This document shows positions 31,604-42,485 of a stretch of DNA of 64,000 nucleotides, in pieces. Numbering within the stretch: position 1 is the stretch's first letter; each line of letters begins with the position of its first letter. The position numbers and the translations under genes were made by a program. This DNA is from Amoebophrya sp. A120 (Eukaryota > Sar > Dinophyceae > Syndiniales > Amoebophryaceae). The notes below the pieces were generated by a model. That model had not been told where the DNA came from, did no database searches, and saw only the letters and a list, made by a program, of their open reading frames with translations. The stretch covers positions 5,919,985-5,983,984 of the forward strand of contig CAJINV010000003.1 in NCBI GenBank assembly GCA_905178155.1, in the 5' to 3' direction.

Positions 31604-33656
31604 CTTCTTGGCAAGTTTTACTTGATGACCATACAACTTCTGCTGGGAACCGAGGACTACTATCTCAATAAATGCGACTATGACTTACCAAAAGTGCAGT
31701 GGCGCGGCACTGTAGCGATCTCAGTGTCTCGAAACACGGCGTTGGAGACGTTGAAGGACTCAGCTCTATTAAGCACCTGTCGGGTTGTTCTAGAACGACT
31801 CAATAGGTTTGCGAGCGCAGTACAGGGACAATTTCTGCGCTTGCGATAGGGTTACGAGCAGGATGATCCTGCTGCACGGGGACCTTGAAGTTGAACGAGA
31901 AATAAAATCTATCACTTCATCCACACCCACCGCGGCGACGACCGCCCTTTGTATGACAATGGTTTTCATGCTCCTGCTCGCCTGGCGTTCTGGTTTTACA
32001 AAACAATCCGTTTGCGTTTTGCCCTGCGGAACGAATATTATGACAAAAATTGCAGCAAGGAATCAATCGGATCGGCGCGGCGTTTTACCGCCTTGGTGGT
32101 GTGGTGACCCGTACTCGGGGCTGCACGAGCTCCGGCGAGAGTTTTCATGAGCTAAAATCGACGAACTTTTCATGAGCTAAAATCGACGCTTACTGCTATA
32201 GGAGAGGCGGCCATCGATGAACTTGCACCCCTCCCACGATCAACCTTGGTATCGATGAACCTTGATAGGCTCGCACGCACTTGGTGTGGCGGCACAGCAG
32301 TTTTTTCTTTAGACACCTCGGAATAACCAATGAGATAATCATGTATCACTGCTTCGTAAGCATCTCAAGAGGTGCGTGAACAACGAGAAACCGATGTTAT
32401 GGAGTCATTCCGAAAATCTAACTTCGTCCGAGTAGTAAGTTGTACCCCGGCGGTATCTAAAATCGCATCCTGGGTGGAACACACATCCATATTATCCATT
32501 GGGCGTTGTGAGGTATGATGACGGTACGCGAACGGTGTCAGAGATCAACGTCCTTGGTCCCGTGTTGGTGTTCGTTGCAACAATCACATAGCAAATTTTG
32601 TTTAACAAGTCTACTTGTCGTTCTGCTTCTGTTAAATTGTCGAATGGTCAATACATATGTTTCATACAATTCTCTTCGATACATGCGGTAGATATTTTCA
32701 TGTTCAAACAAATTCTTGTTTTTTGCACTTCATACCTTCGATTCCGATGGGATTTCCGGGTTGTTTTTCAAGCACTGAGACTGGGCATGCAATCGCCGTC
32801 TGCGCTGAAAAACATCAAATCGCAACAATCCTCCAAGAAGTATGTGAATTGTCTTTGTGATTATACTGCATTTTCCAAAAAAATTTCAAGACTTTGTTTC
32901 GTAAAAGAGACAGCCTTCGAATTTATTTCATAAACCTACTTCCTCCCTGTCGACGACGCTGTTTTTGAAGATTTTGCCTTTCGCTAGTAGTTCGTAAGGT
33001 GATATTAACAAGTATTGAGATACAACTGCGGCTTCGATATCCGCAAGCTACTACCCACAGGAGCTCCGAAGACTGCGATTCTATTGTCTATGAAGCGCAT
33101 GTGCATGCAAATGCAATCCTCGATGATTTCGAAACATTTTTTGCTTTTTCGAGCAGACAACAGATGCAGATTGTAGAAGTAGTAGAAGTTGTACATGTAC
33201 TGAAAACATAGTATACTGTACATGTGTAGTTTGATGTCCTCGTGATCGTTGATGCACTTTCGTATCGAGCGAGTATTTTTAACTAGTAGTACTGAAGCGT
33301 TTTCTTCCCGCGGCGCCACATCCTCTGGCACCAGCATCTTCGATACTTAGAGGTGTTTATTTGCTCGGTTTCATACAGGTAAAGTATCTAGCAGTTTTCT
33401 GTATCCTGTCGACACGACCCTTTGTTCTACTTTGTTCAATGCTACATGAAAGAAAGTAAATTTGCGATGGAGAAGCCACTTCATTGGCATCGGATTCCGT
33501 TCATCGTCAGCCTCGCCAGGTGTATAGGTCTGTGTGCGCAGGGGCAGGCAAGCCGGCGGCAAAGCCACAAGATGATTCGGATTGGCACTGTTCATTACTT
33601 AGTCGAGAGGAAGCGACGGGCAGGTTGCGTTCGTGAAGCTCCAGTGTCGTGGTCGG
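31604..33656. other. Long intergenic stretch, possible 5' exon of the ABCG gene
   Basis: About 2 kb. A minus-strand ATG ORF of 59 codons near 31968-31790 and a GTAAGT site near 31683 may belong to the ABCG gene's 5' end, but I could not join them in frame. A 22-bp direct repeat (TTTTCATGAGCTAAAATCGA) occurs at about 32142 and 32168. Nothing else is recognised to 33656. Confidence 0.45.
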
Positions 33657-36600
33657 CTACTTCTTGCCTCCTTTTCCGTGTGCGCCTCCCTTTTTCCACC
33701 CTTTGTAGCCCTGCTTCCCGTATCCCTTCCCAACGGTAGAGTTCGCAGCGTACCTGCAAATATAAATTTTCATCTGGCAAAAAATCACCACCTTTCTTGC
33801 CCCTAAAAATTCTGAACGTTAGAGTCATATGATACTGCTAAGTCCTTACGGAGGACGATGCCGAGGAAACAAAAAACACGGGAGCATCAAAAGTACTCTT
33901 TTCCTTCTTGATTCGCGGCTTGGTCCTGACCATGGTAAGAGCCGCCTCCTGGAATCTGCCACATGTGGTCGCTTCCATTCCAGTTTGCCCGTTGCGGGTA
34001 CAGGGGATGATGTGGCTGGCCCTGTTGCGGCTGGGTTTGCTGAAGCTGATATCCCCCCATTTGCTGCCAGTGGCCGTGCTGTGGTTGACCGGGTTGGGGC
34101 TGCTGATGGTCATACGCAGCCGGATTCTGCATCATGGAACCGTTTTTATTGAATACCGGCTGACCTCCGCGGTTCCCCGCAGTTTGTTGCATGTGCGCTG
34201 CTCCACCGGGGTGCTGGCCGTACATTTGCATGTGCTGTTGATGCTGCTGCATTTGCACGGTCGTTCCAGGGTGTTGTTGCGGAGCAGCAGATTGTAGTTG
34301 GACAGCACTACTGGCTCCTGGGTGCGGTTGGGGGTTCTGATACATGTTGTATCCCGCGCCGGCTGGCGCGCCGCCTTTATTCATGATATTTCCGCTGTAC
34401 AGGTCAACAAAGCCATTCGTCGGGTCCGGCTGCTGCATTTGGCCTGGCGTACCCGCCCAACTTGGGTTCTGTCCAGCAACTGCACCTCCGGGTGGAGGAC
34501 CCCCTCCGTAGGGACCTGGTCCGGCAAAGGGAGCGCCCTTGTGCTGCTGATGTTGCTGCGCACCGTCGAAAAATGGGTGAAAATCTCCGTTGCCCGTCCC
34601 CGGCGCATGAGCATGCTGAGGACCCCCTTGGTTGGCGTTGGGGTGCGGTCCACCCATCAAATTGTGGTACTGCTGGTGTTGAAGTTGGCCACTGTGGTGC
34701 AGCGAGCCTTGTTGCGCTACAACCTGAGGACCTCCACTACGCTGGTGCTGGTTCTGAGGGTGCATTCCACCAGTGCTGCTGTAGGCGTGTGGGTGCTGCT
34801 GGTGGTCTACTCCTTGACTACTACTGCTGCTTCCCCCTTGTCCATTGTTGCGATGTTGCGCGGCCAGATGGAGTTGGTCCCCTGCGTTCATCGTTCCCGC
34901 ACCCTGTGAGCTGTTGTGCGGTTCGCCTAGATGGTGCTGGTGTGCCGATCCGCTGCCTCCGTGCTGCGAGGTCGTGGCCGTACTCAGATGTGTGTTCGCG
35001 CGCGAAAGGTTGAAGTTGTTATTGGAGGACGTTGCGGCCGATGCGGCGGAAGTTGAGTCCATGGACTCCATGCGGAAGCGGTTGCCCGGGTGATGCATTT
35101 TTGCGCTGTTTGGAGGACCCCCGTGCAGGTGATGTTGCCCTCCACCACCGCCCCGGGCGAGATGACCACCTCCACCGCCGGAGCCATGATGGTGGCTGTT
35201 GTTCATCATGTTGGTCCCTCCACCTTGCGGGTTGATGTTGTTTCCCCCGCTCATCATCACCGTGGAGCTGCTGTTGATGTTTGGAGGTCCGCCGGTACTA
35301 CTAGGCAGCAAGGTGCTACCGCCGCATTTCCCACAACCGAGCTCGAAGTCTGGGCGGCCCGCGACCAAGTGGGAAAAGGAGAGCCGCATCTTCGGCAGGC
35401 AGTGCCCCGTGTTCCAGAGGTGGGACAGCGCTTTCGCGTGCACCTCCATGCCGGGGCGCGTGGCGAACGTGTCCTGCAGCGTCTGTGTGACATCTCGCAT
35501 GCGCAGCAGCGGTTTTTGCCGGGGCAGTGGGTCGTACACGCGCGCAAACGTGGGTTCAAATTTCACTTCCTGCTGCCAGTTGTACGTGTCCGGCAGCGGG
35601 CTGTGGAAAGAGTTGATCGCATCGTCCAAGAAGTCCAGATCGACCTCCGCCTCATCGCAGGTACTGCTGTCGTCCTCGTGCTGAAGGTTCTGCTTGTGAT
35701 GTTCCTCCAAAAAGGAGCGCACGCGGAGCGCGGCAGCCGCGTCCGGCACCGGTTTCGGGCGGAACGCGAGGTCCTCCGGCTCCCGGGCGTGAAACGCGGT
35801 GTTCAGGAAGTCTTCTGACCCATACTCTTCAGACAGAGCGAACAGACCCACAGATTGGGGGTCCTCTGGCAGTTCCGCTATTTTTAAACTGGCTTTTTTC
35901 TCGCTCATTTCCACCATGTGGCCTTCTTCTCTTGCACTTTTAGGCCGTGCTGAGGTAGACACTTCGCTACTGTGTTCCTGCTCGTCTTGCTGATTTTCAG
36001 ATGAAGTATTCAAGCGGTCCTGTTGTGCGGCTGTTTTTTTGTCTTCTGGTGCGTCGCCGTCGGCACGACGGTGAGCCCCTTGCTGTTCATCTACGGATTT
36101 ACCTTGTGCGACTAGAGCGACAGTAGAATGCGCTCCTGTTCCGACAGTTTCAGCCACTTCTTCTTCTCCGGAGGAGGAATCGCCACGGCCAACCGCGGAT
36201 GGGCAGGAACTACCTGATCCATTATGTTCTACCTGGTCTACTGGCGTTGTACTGCCGAAGGAGTCAATCGGAGAACTGCCCTGGAGTTGTTCTTTCTTTG
36301 CTCGTGGCTTGGTCACTTTCGGTAGCAAATGGTAGTACAAGCAGAGCCCGCGAAGCAACAGCACCTCGCTTCCGGTCTGATACATCACGCCGCGCTCGTA
36401 CGTGGAGTCGAATCGGTTCTCCGTTTTCATCAGCTGTCCAAAATCCCACACGCCCGTTGCCATGGCACCTTTGTTTTTCCAGTTGTTGCTCATGTCCATC
36501 GTAGCAAAGGGGCCCTGGAATGTGAGCACGGGAAGACGATTTTGACCATTCGTGAGCTCGTGGTGCTGAACCAGGCGGCGGACGCTGTTTAGATTGATTG

Positions 36601-39307
36601 AAGGACGATCGCCAACGTGCAAACAAGACCAGTACCGTAATGCGTAAACTCGAGCAGCAGTAGGGACGCACCACATGCGCGACGTTAATACGTCTTCACA
36701 GAATCTTGATGGGGGCTCTTGGCATATTGAAGTGGACTTTAGGCTAAAGTAGGTACTGTAGACACATGAAATCAAACGTAAACCAAACCGTTCTTGGATT
36801 TCCACAGCTGGGAACAACAATGAGTGAGAGTCTCCGGACGAGGATTCGCCTTGCATTCTTCGCTGCAAACTCGGCGAGAAGAGCAGGTGCTTGAGGTCTA
36901 CACGGCTGGGAAAGTTGGCGACGACGGACGTTTGAAAGCCCTGGACACTCGCAGGGAGCTTCAAACTCGGCGCCAGCGCTTGGGTCAGGAAGGCAAAATC
37001 CCGTTGGCTGTCGAAAGAAACCCACGTCAAGTGATCCCTGGGCATCGTTTTCAGCATCTCGCCAAACGCCTTCAAAGTGATTCCCTCACTCTGGTGTCGC
37101 CACCAATTGATCGAAGTCCGCTCGTTCCAGAATCGTGCAGTTTCTGCGTCATGCTTGTCCTGCAAGGAACAACAGATGAAATTCTTTATCGCAATTTTTC
37201 CAAAACTTTTACATTCTACGAGGAACGTCGATAGGGAGACCACAGCCCGAATCAGGTAAAAAATCTCACATGATTGAAACTCCCTTGAGAAGAACTTTGG
37301 CACTCTGAGCATTATACCAGCGTAGACTCGCGATCTGAGTTCAATTCCAAGGCCGATTTACCGGGGTGCGTGACGTGAAAGAGGTCACTGACTTCCGTTT
37401 TGTCGCGGAGATCTCGGGTCCAGTCGAAATGAAACAAGACCTGCCAGACCAGCGGCAGCCATTCCTTCGTAGCTCGCGGGAGGTTCATGCTTTCTTTGCC
37501 CGGAATGTTCAGGTCTTCGCCCGTAAAGCAAAAGGACAACTGCAGCAGCTTGCTTTCATATTCGTTCACGTTAGTTCGCACCGTCGAGTAGTTCTGCACG
37601 TTGGCAGGAATCGTGGGCTTGTAGTTCTTCGACGTAGAAGTTCGTTGTTCATCTTCATGATCTCCTCGTCCCACTTCGTGCAGCTTGTCCCCCGCTGGTG
37701 TTCTTGTAGAGTCTTGTTGTCCACCTCGGGCGGGCACCATAGGAACATCACCGGCCGGCGCGCCACCGTCCGTCTCTGCATCGACGTGCTCCGGGTCCGG
37801 CGAAGGAAAAAAGCCGTTGACATGCTGCCACCCCGAGGCCATCGAAGAAACAAAGCAGTACTTGGCACGGGACGCGGTGTAGTTTATCAGCTGGAACTCG
37901 ACTTCCAGGTTTTTCGTGGTTACCTCGCGGACATTCAGCCGCCGCAAAAACCGCTGGCGCAGCTTGCCGTGAGAAGCGCGGTCTGCTTGCTTCTTGTCAG
38001 CGGCTGCCCGTGCTGCCGCATCTTCCTCCGGGCACGACGACCTGGTTGTAGCCGCGGTGGTACCTCCACCTCCTCCCGAGGCAGCAGTTGTACTGGCACC
38101 GGTGCAGGAGTCGTCCTGCTGATGATGTTTCTGCTGCTCTAGTACTGAAGCAGCGGAAGTTGGTGCTTTCTCTGGGGGTTTTAGGACTGTCTCAGAAGCA
38201 TTGTTGTCCTCGGCGTTAACCAGGTCGTCCTGACCTTCTTGAGCTTGACCGCCGGTGGTCTCATCAGGATTTTTCCCCTCGTCCTTGTTGTCGCCCCTGG
38301 CGGGCCAGCCTGTATCGGCGCCAGCGGTCGGGTCCTGATTCAGATCCTCCTCCATGGAAGCGTAGCGGGTCCGCCGTCTGGTTTCCAGCGCGCTCACGAA
38401 CTCCGCGTGGTCCCACTGATCGTCCTGACTTACGATATGCAAGAAAAAAGATTGTCAGTGTAGCTTTGTGATATTACGCAACATGATATCAGGAGGCTGC
38501 GTCTGTCATGCTGGTCATGCAGCTTGCAGGGTCCATGTCCATGATTGATAAGATCATGCGCGTTTTCACGTTCTATTTGCGCATGACAGGTTTTTGCTAT
38601 CATGCCAGACACATTTGTGACGCAGCTACACTTCCACACGACTTTTTTTCTTCGATACACGACAAACAGCTCGCATATGGGGCTCTCAAACGTTACATTC
38701 TCAACTGTTACATGATTTGTCATGCAAAATGACCATGACCCGCCAGACTATCAAACTGCTTCGCATGACAAATGGCCGGAGGGCTAAATAGCACTGTACT
38801 CCGCACCAAACCTGTAATGCAAGACGCGCAAGGGTCTCCCTCTCACCTGTGCTAGTCTTGCATTACAAATTCATGCAACAGTTGAGAATGTAACGTTTGA
38901 GAACGCCATATCGCAGTCCTCGTCGTCCCCGGTCTTCGCTGCAGCTCGCCGGCGTGCCTACGTTCTATTGAGAGGCAAAATCCCCCCTCCCCATATCGAA
39001 AAGGTATGTTTTCAAAAATTTGTGTTGCGGATTTGAGGCCACAAATCGCATCTGTCTTGCAAGAAGACAACTCCATAGGCTCTGCCGCATTATGCAGGCG
39101 GTTTGTGATGCTCTTGGGCCTACAGCATAGTCGTTTTTCATGCAAGGCGCCTAGGCCAAAAGCTCTCTACTCAGGCTTTGCAGGAGCCTGCAGTCCTCTA
39201 CTGCAAGACATACCTGATTTGTATACGCAAATCCAGCATCAGAAACTTCCTTTTCGATATGGGGAGGGGGGATTTTTCATTTTGATACGTTCATGCGCTT
39301 GATTCAT
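33657..39307 (-). CDS. CAF1/CNOT7-like deadenylase-related protein with Q/G/H-rich tail
   Basis: Proposed exons: 39307-39288, 38960-38911, 38670-38661, 38428-37318, 37159-33897 and 33753-33657, total 4,551 nt = 1,516 residues in frame. GT-AG introns: 38660-38429, 37317-37160 and 33896-33754. The first three short exons depend on excising introners and are less certain. CAF1 features: NLEVEFQLIN, TNVNEYESKLLQLSFCF, SINWWRHQSEGITLKAFGE, WVSFDSQRDFAFL, DLKHLL and GDSHSLLF, in the order found in CAF1 nucleases. The first catalytic block (DTEFPG in active enzymes) reads AKYCFVSS, so the two N-terminal acidic residues are missing. Later Asp positions remain. A long Asp/Gly/Thr insert splits the domain. 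The C-terminal 450 residues are His/Gly/Gln/Asn-rich and prion-like, ending in a GKGYGKQGYKGWKKGG tail. Likely role: CCR4-NOT-related mRNA binding, probably without nuclease activity. Confidence 0.7.
38436..38657. mobile_element. Introner, AAGAAAAAA/GTGTAGC family, 222 bp
   Basis: Begins TATGCAAGAAAAAAGATTGT and ends CTTTTTTTCTTCGATA; the TIRs also share GTGTAGC. Flanks are TACGA (38431-38435) and CACGA (38658-38662), a TSD with one mismatch. A GT-AG solution (GTGTATC...CGTAAG) also exists and fits the proposed ATG frame. Its right end is only 13 bp from the TSD of the next introner. Confidence 0.82.
38676..38910. mobile_element. Introner, CTCAAACGTTACA family, 235 bp, with empty sites in the window
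   Basis: Begins TATGGGGCTCTCAAACGTTA and ends TTTGAGAACGCCATA. The TSD is TCGCA at 38671-38675 and 38911-38915. The uninterrupted sequence (CAGCTCGCAGTCCTCGTCG or a one-base variant) exists at 39959, 41007, 45084, 47176 and elsewhere, so this is a proven insertion relative to those copies. Confidence 0.96.
38966..39287. mobile_element. Introner, CCCCCCTCCCCATATCG family, 322 bp, copy 1
   Basis: Begins TATTGAGAGGCAAAATCC and ends GGATTTTTCATTTTGATA; the TIRs share ATCCCCCCTCCCCATATCGA. The TSD is CGTTC at 38961-38965 and 39288-39292. In gene direction the TSD is GAACG, which could supply both GT and AG. The empty site is present at 50820-50824. Confidence 0.95.
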
Positions 39308-39452
39308 TTCCACGAGAGAAACGTTTTAGCAATGAGAGAATGCTGCATAACTTGACACTACGCAGTTGGTAGCAGTAGTCAGTTAGAGAGAGTGGCATAA
39401 TCTCTACAATGACTAGCTAAAAGTCAGAAAACCCATTATCTAATAGTATCCC

Positions 39453-39668
39453 GCAATAAAAACAAAGAATAGAAACGAAAAACAAAAACAAAGAATGGAA
39501 ACGAAAAACGAAAACAAAGAATGGAAACAAAAAACGAAAACAAAGAATGAAAACAAAAAACGAAAACAAAGAATAGAAACGAAAAACAAAAACAAAGAAT
39601 GGAAACGAAAAACGAAAACAAAGAATGAAAACAAAAAACGAATAGAAACGAAAAACAACAACAACGAA
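39453..39668. repeat. A-rich minisatellite
   Basis: Units of about 26 bp built from GAAAACAAAGAATGGAAACG and variants, with almost no T on this strand. Copies are at 40501-40716 and, expanded, 46568-46887. Long ORFs across it on either strand are composition artefacts. Confidence 0.95.
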
Positions 39669-39692
39669 ATGCAGACAAAGTGCCCAAGCTTC

Positions 39693-39938
39693 TAAGCGGC
39701 GAAGCCTCGAAACGATGAGGCCTCGAAACGCCGAAGGAAGCAGCGAAGCCTCGAAGCAGCGAAGCGTCGAAGCAGCAAAGCCTCGAAGCAGCGCAGCCTC
39801 GAAGCCGCGCAGCCTCGAAGCCGCGCAGCCTCGAAGCAGCGAAGCCTCGAAGCAGCGAAGCCTCGAAGCAGCGGAGCCTCGAAGCACCGAACAAGCAACG
39901 AAGCCTCGAACAAGCAGCGAAGCCGCGAACTTTTTTTC
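39693..39938. repeat. GC-rich GAAGC minisatellite
   Basis: Repeats of about 15 bp of the type GAAGCCTCGAAGCAGC. Copies are at 40741-40986 and 46912-47157. It ends against a 17-bp remnant of an introner terminus. Confidence 0.95.
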
Positions 39939-39958
39939 TTCGATACACGACAAAGAGC

Positions 39959-41006
39959 TCGCAGTCCTCGTCGTCCCCGGTCTTCGCTGCAGCTCGCCGG
40001 CGTGCCTACGTTCTATTGAGAGGCAAAATCCCCCCTCCCCATATCGAAAAGGTATGTTTTCAAAAATTTGTGTTGCGGATTTGAGGCCACAAATCGCATC
40101 TGTCTTGCAAGAAGACAACTCCACAGGCTCTGCCGCATTATGCAGGCGGTTTGTGATGCTCTTGGGCCTACAGCATAGTCGTTTTTCATGCAAGGCGCCT
40201 AGGCCAAAAGCTCTCTACTCAGGCTTGGCAGGAGCCTGCAGTCCTCTACTGCAAGACAAACCTGATTTGTATACGCAAATCCAGCATCAGAAACTTCCTT
40301 TTCGATATGGGGAGGGGGGATTTTTCATTTTGATACGTTCATGCGCTTGATTCATTTCCACGAGAGAAACGTTTTAGCAATGAGAGAATGCTGCATAACT
40401 TGACACTACGCAGTTGGTAGCAGTAGTCAGTTAGAGAGAGTGGCATAATCTCTACAATGACTAGCTAAAAGTCAGAAAACCCATTATCTAATAGTATCCC
40501 GCAATAAAAACAAAGAATAGAAACGAAAAACAAAAACAAAGAATGGAAACGAAAAACGAAAACAAAGAATGGAAACAAAAAACGAAAACAAAGAATGAAA
40601 ACAAAAAACGAAAACAAAGAATAGAAACGAAAAACAAAAACAAAGAATGGAAACGAAAAACGAAAACAAAGAATGAAAACAAAAAACGAATAGAAACGAA
40701 AAACAACAACAACGAAATGCAGACAAAGTGCCCAAGCTTCTAAGCGGCGAAGCCTCGAAACGATGAGGCCTCGAAACGCCGAAGGAAGCAGCGAAGCCTC
40801 GAAGCAGCGAAGCGTCGAAGCAGCAAAGCCTCGAAGCAGCGCAGCCTCGAAGCCGCGCAGCCTCGAAGCCGCGCAGCCTCGAAGCAGCGAAGCCTCGAAG
40901 CAGCGAAGCCTCGAAGCAGCGGAGCCTCGAAGCACCGAACAAGCAACGAAGCCTCGAACAAGCAGCGAAGCCGCGAACTTTTTTTCTTCGATACACGACA
41001 AAGAGC
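39959..41006. repeat. 1,048-bp tandem unit R2
   Basis: Direct tandem copy of 38911-39958, with only scattered single-base differences. Confidence 0.95.
40014..40335. mobile_element. Introner, CCCCCCTCCCCATATCG family, copy 2
   Basis: A near-identical copy of 38966-39287, carried along in the 1,048-bp tandem duplication, with the same CGTTC TSD. Confidence 0.95.
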
Positions 41007-41496
41007 TCGCAGTCCTCGTCGTCCCCGGTCTTCGCTGCAGCTCGCCGGCGTGCCTACGTTCTATTGAGAGGCAAAATCCCCCCTCCCCATATCGAAAAGG
41101 TATGTTTTCAAAAATTTGTGTTGCGGATTTGAGGCCACAAATCGCATCTGTCTTGCAAGAAGACAACTCCACAGGCTCTGCCGCATTATGCAGGCGGTTT
41201 GTGATGCTCTTGGGCCTACAGCATAGTCGTTTTTCATGCAAGGCGCCTAGGCCAAAAGCTCTCTACTCAGGCTTGGCAGGAGCCTGCAGTCCTCTACTGC
41301 AAGACAAACCTGATTTGTATACGCAAATCCAGCATCAGAAACTTCCTTTTCGATATGGGGAGGGGGGATTTTTCATTTTGATACGTTCATGCGCTTGATT
41401 CATTTCCACGAGAGAAACGTTTTAGCAATGAGAGAATGCTGTATAACTTGACACTACGCAGTTGGTAGCAGTAGTCAGTTAGAGAGAGTGGCATAA
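41007..41496. repeat. Truncated unit R3
   Basis: Matches R1/R2 up to GTGGCATAA at 41496, then breaks into unrelated sequence beginning GCCCCACTTGCCC. It carries GCTGTATAAC where R1 and R2 have GCTGCATAAC, like R4 and the end copy near 50880. Confidence 0.9.
41062..41383. mobile_element. Introner, CCCCCCTCCCCATATCG family, copy 3
   Basis: Third copy, in the partial third repeat unit, same TSD. Confidence 0.95.
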
Positions 41497-42485
41497 GCCC
41501 CACTTGCCCGCACAGGAAAGACAGAGAAAAGCCCTCAAAACCCGCAAGAACAGTCCTACTCCAGGACGCGCAAACACGCTACCTAGAGCGACCCCTCGAC
41601 GTGCAGCGTCTCACTACCGCAGCTACTGAAAACCCTTAAAGCGCACCGAAAAGAACAAGCGTGCGAAGGTCGTACAGACAAATCTTTGCCCTTCCTAGCT
41701 CGAAGCAAGGGCTTCTAGAGAATTCCCCGTCCGCGAAAGATCGTCTGTCCGGTGATACAAACAACCGCAGCGCAAGCTCCGGCTCGGCTGCGCGGACAAT
41801 GAAAAATTCTGAGGACCTACCCAGGGAAAAACCGAGCGCAAACGTGTCGGCCTCGTGCAACGGGTCCCCAAGACCACACAAGGGAAGACGCTCCGGCTAT
41901 TGACGCTTCCGGAGAGAAAACGCAAATGAAAAAAGGGCGACAACATGCAAACGAACGAAAGAAAGTCCCCAGGTGGACCGGAAAGACGTGACGTGACTAC
42001 TGGCGAGGTGTGGCAACATCGCGGGGCAAAAAGTGCCAAAATCCCCTTCCATTCATAGGAAAACCAGCGCAAGCGGTCGTAGAAAATGATAGCGAATGCT
42101 CAACCGAGAAAACACTGCGGACCGGGGTGTGGCAAACGACAGGGGGAAGGACAGGAGCAGCTCTAGAGGGCCCAGAAAAGGTAGGCCTAGAGGAAGAAAA
42201 AGCAACGCTCCGTCGCCCCCGGAGTAGAAAGTCAAACAAGCCTGTCTCAACAGACAAACAGCTCGCAGTCCTCGTCGTCCCCGGTCTTCGCTGCCTGGAG
42301 TAGAAAGTCAAACAAGCCTGTCTCAAATGCCGCGCCCGGCCAAAAATCAAATTCCACTGCAGACAAACCACGGGAGCGCCCCGGCTTGAAGCCAAATCCG
42401 TAGAGAAAAGCAAGTGCGATCCAGCAAAACACCCACGCAAGCATAGGTCAAGGAAGGGCTGGCCGCCCGAACGCTTAGTATCTCC
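41497..42485. other. Unrelated block without genes (U)
   Basis: About 1 kb seen once. No gene-like frame. It includes a 30-bp direct repeat (GGAGTAGAAAGTCAAACAAG...) at about 42222 and 42297 on either side of a truncated core copy. Confidence 0.6.

Larger units (their letters stand above)
38911..39958. repeat. 1,048-bp tandem unit R1
   Basis: Runs from one 55-bp core to the next. Order: core, introner, 5' flank of the CAF1-like gene, A-rich minisatellite, GAAGC minisatellite, and a remnant of another introner's end (ACTTTTTTTCTTCGATA). It is repeated almost identically at 39959-41006. Confidence 0.95.

Noticed and set aside
33165-33235. GTACATGTAC palindromes as a regulatory site
   Set aside because: They are short, AT-rich and common by chance; no gene start lies next to them.
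39453-39938. CRISPR-like repeat pattern
   Set aside because: Units are contiguous and degenerate with no unique spacers, and the sequence is eukaryotic.
39417-40193. Long minus-strand frames rich in Phe/Val/Leu and Ala/Ser/Arg/Leu across the minisatellites (also at 40465-41241 and 46530-47239)
   Set aside because: They are translations of the A-rich and GAAGC minisatellites with no T or strong strand bias. The frames exist because of composition, not selection.
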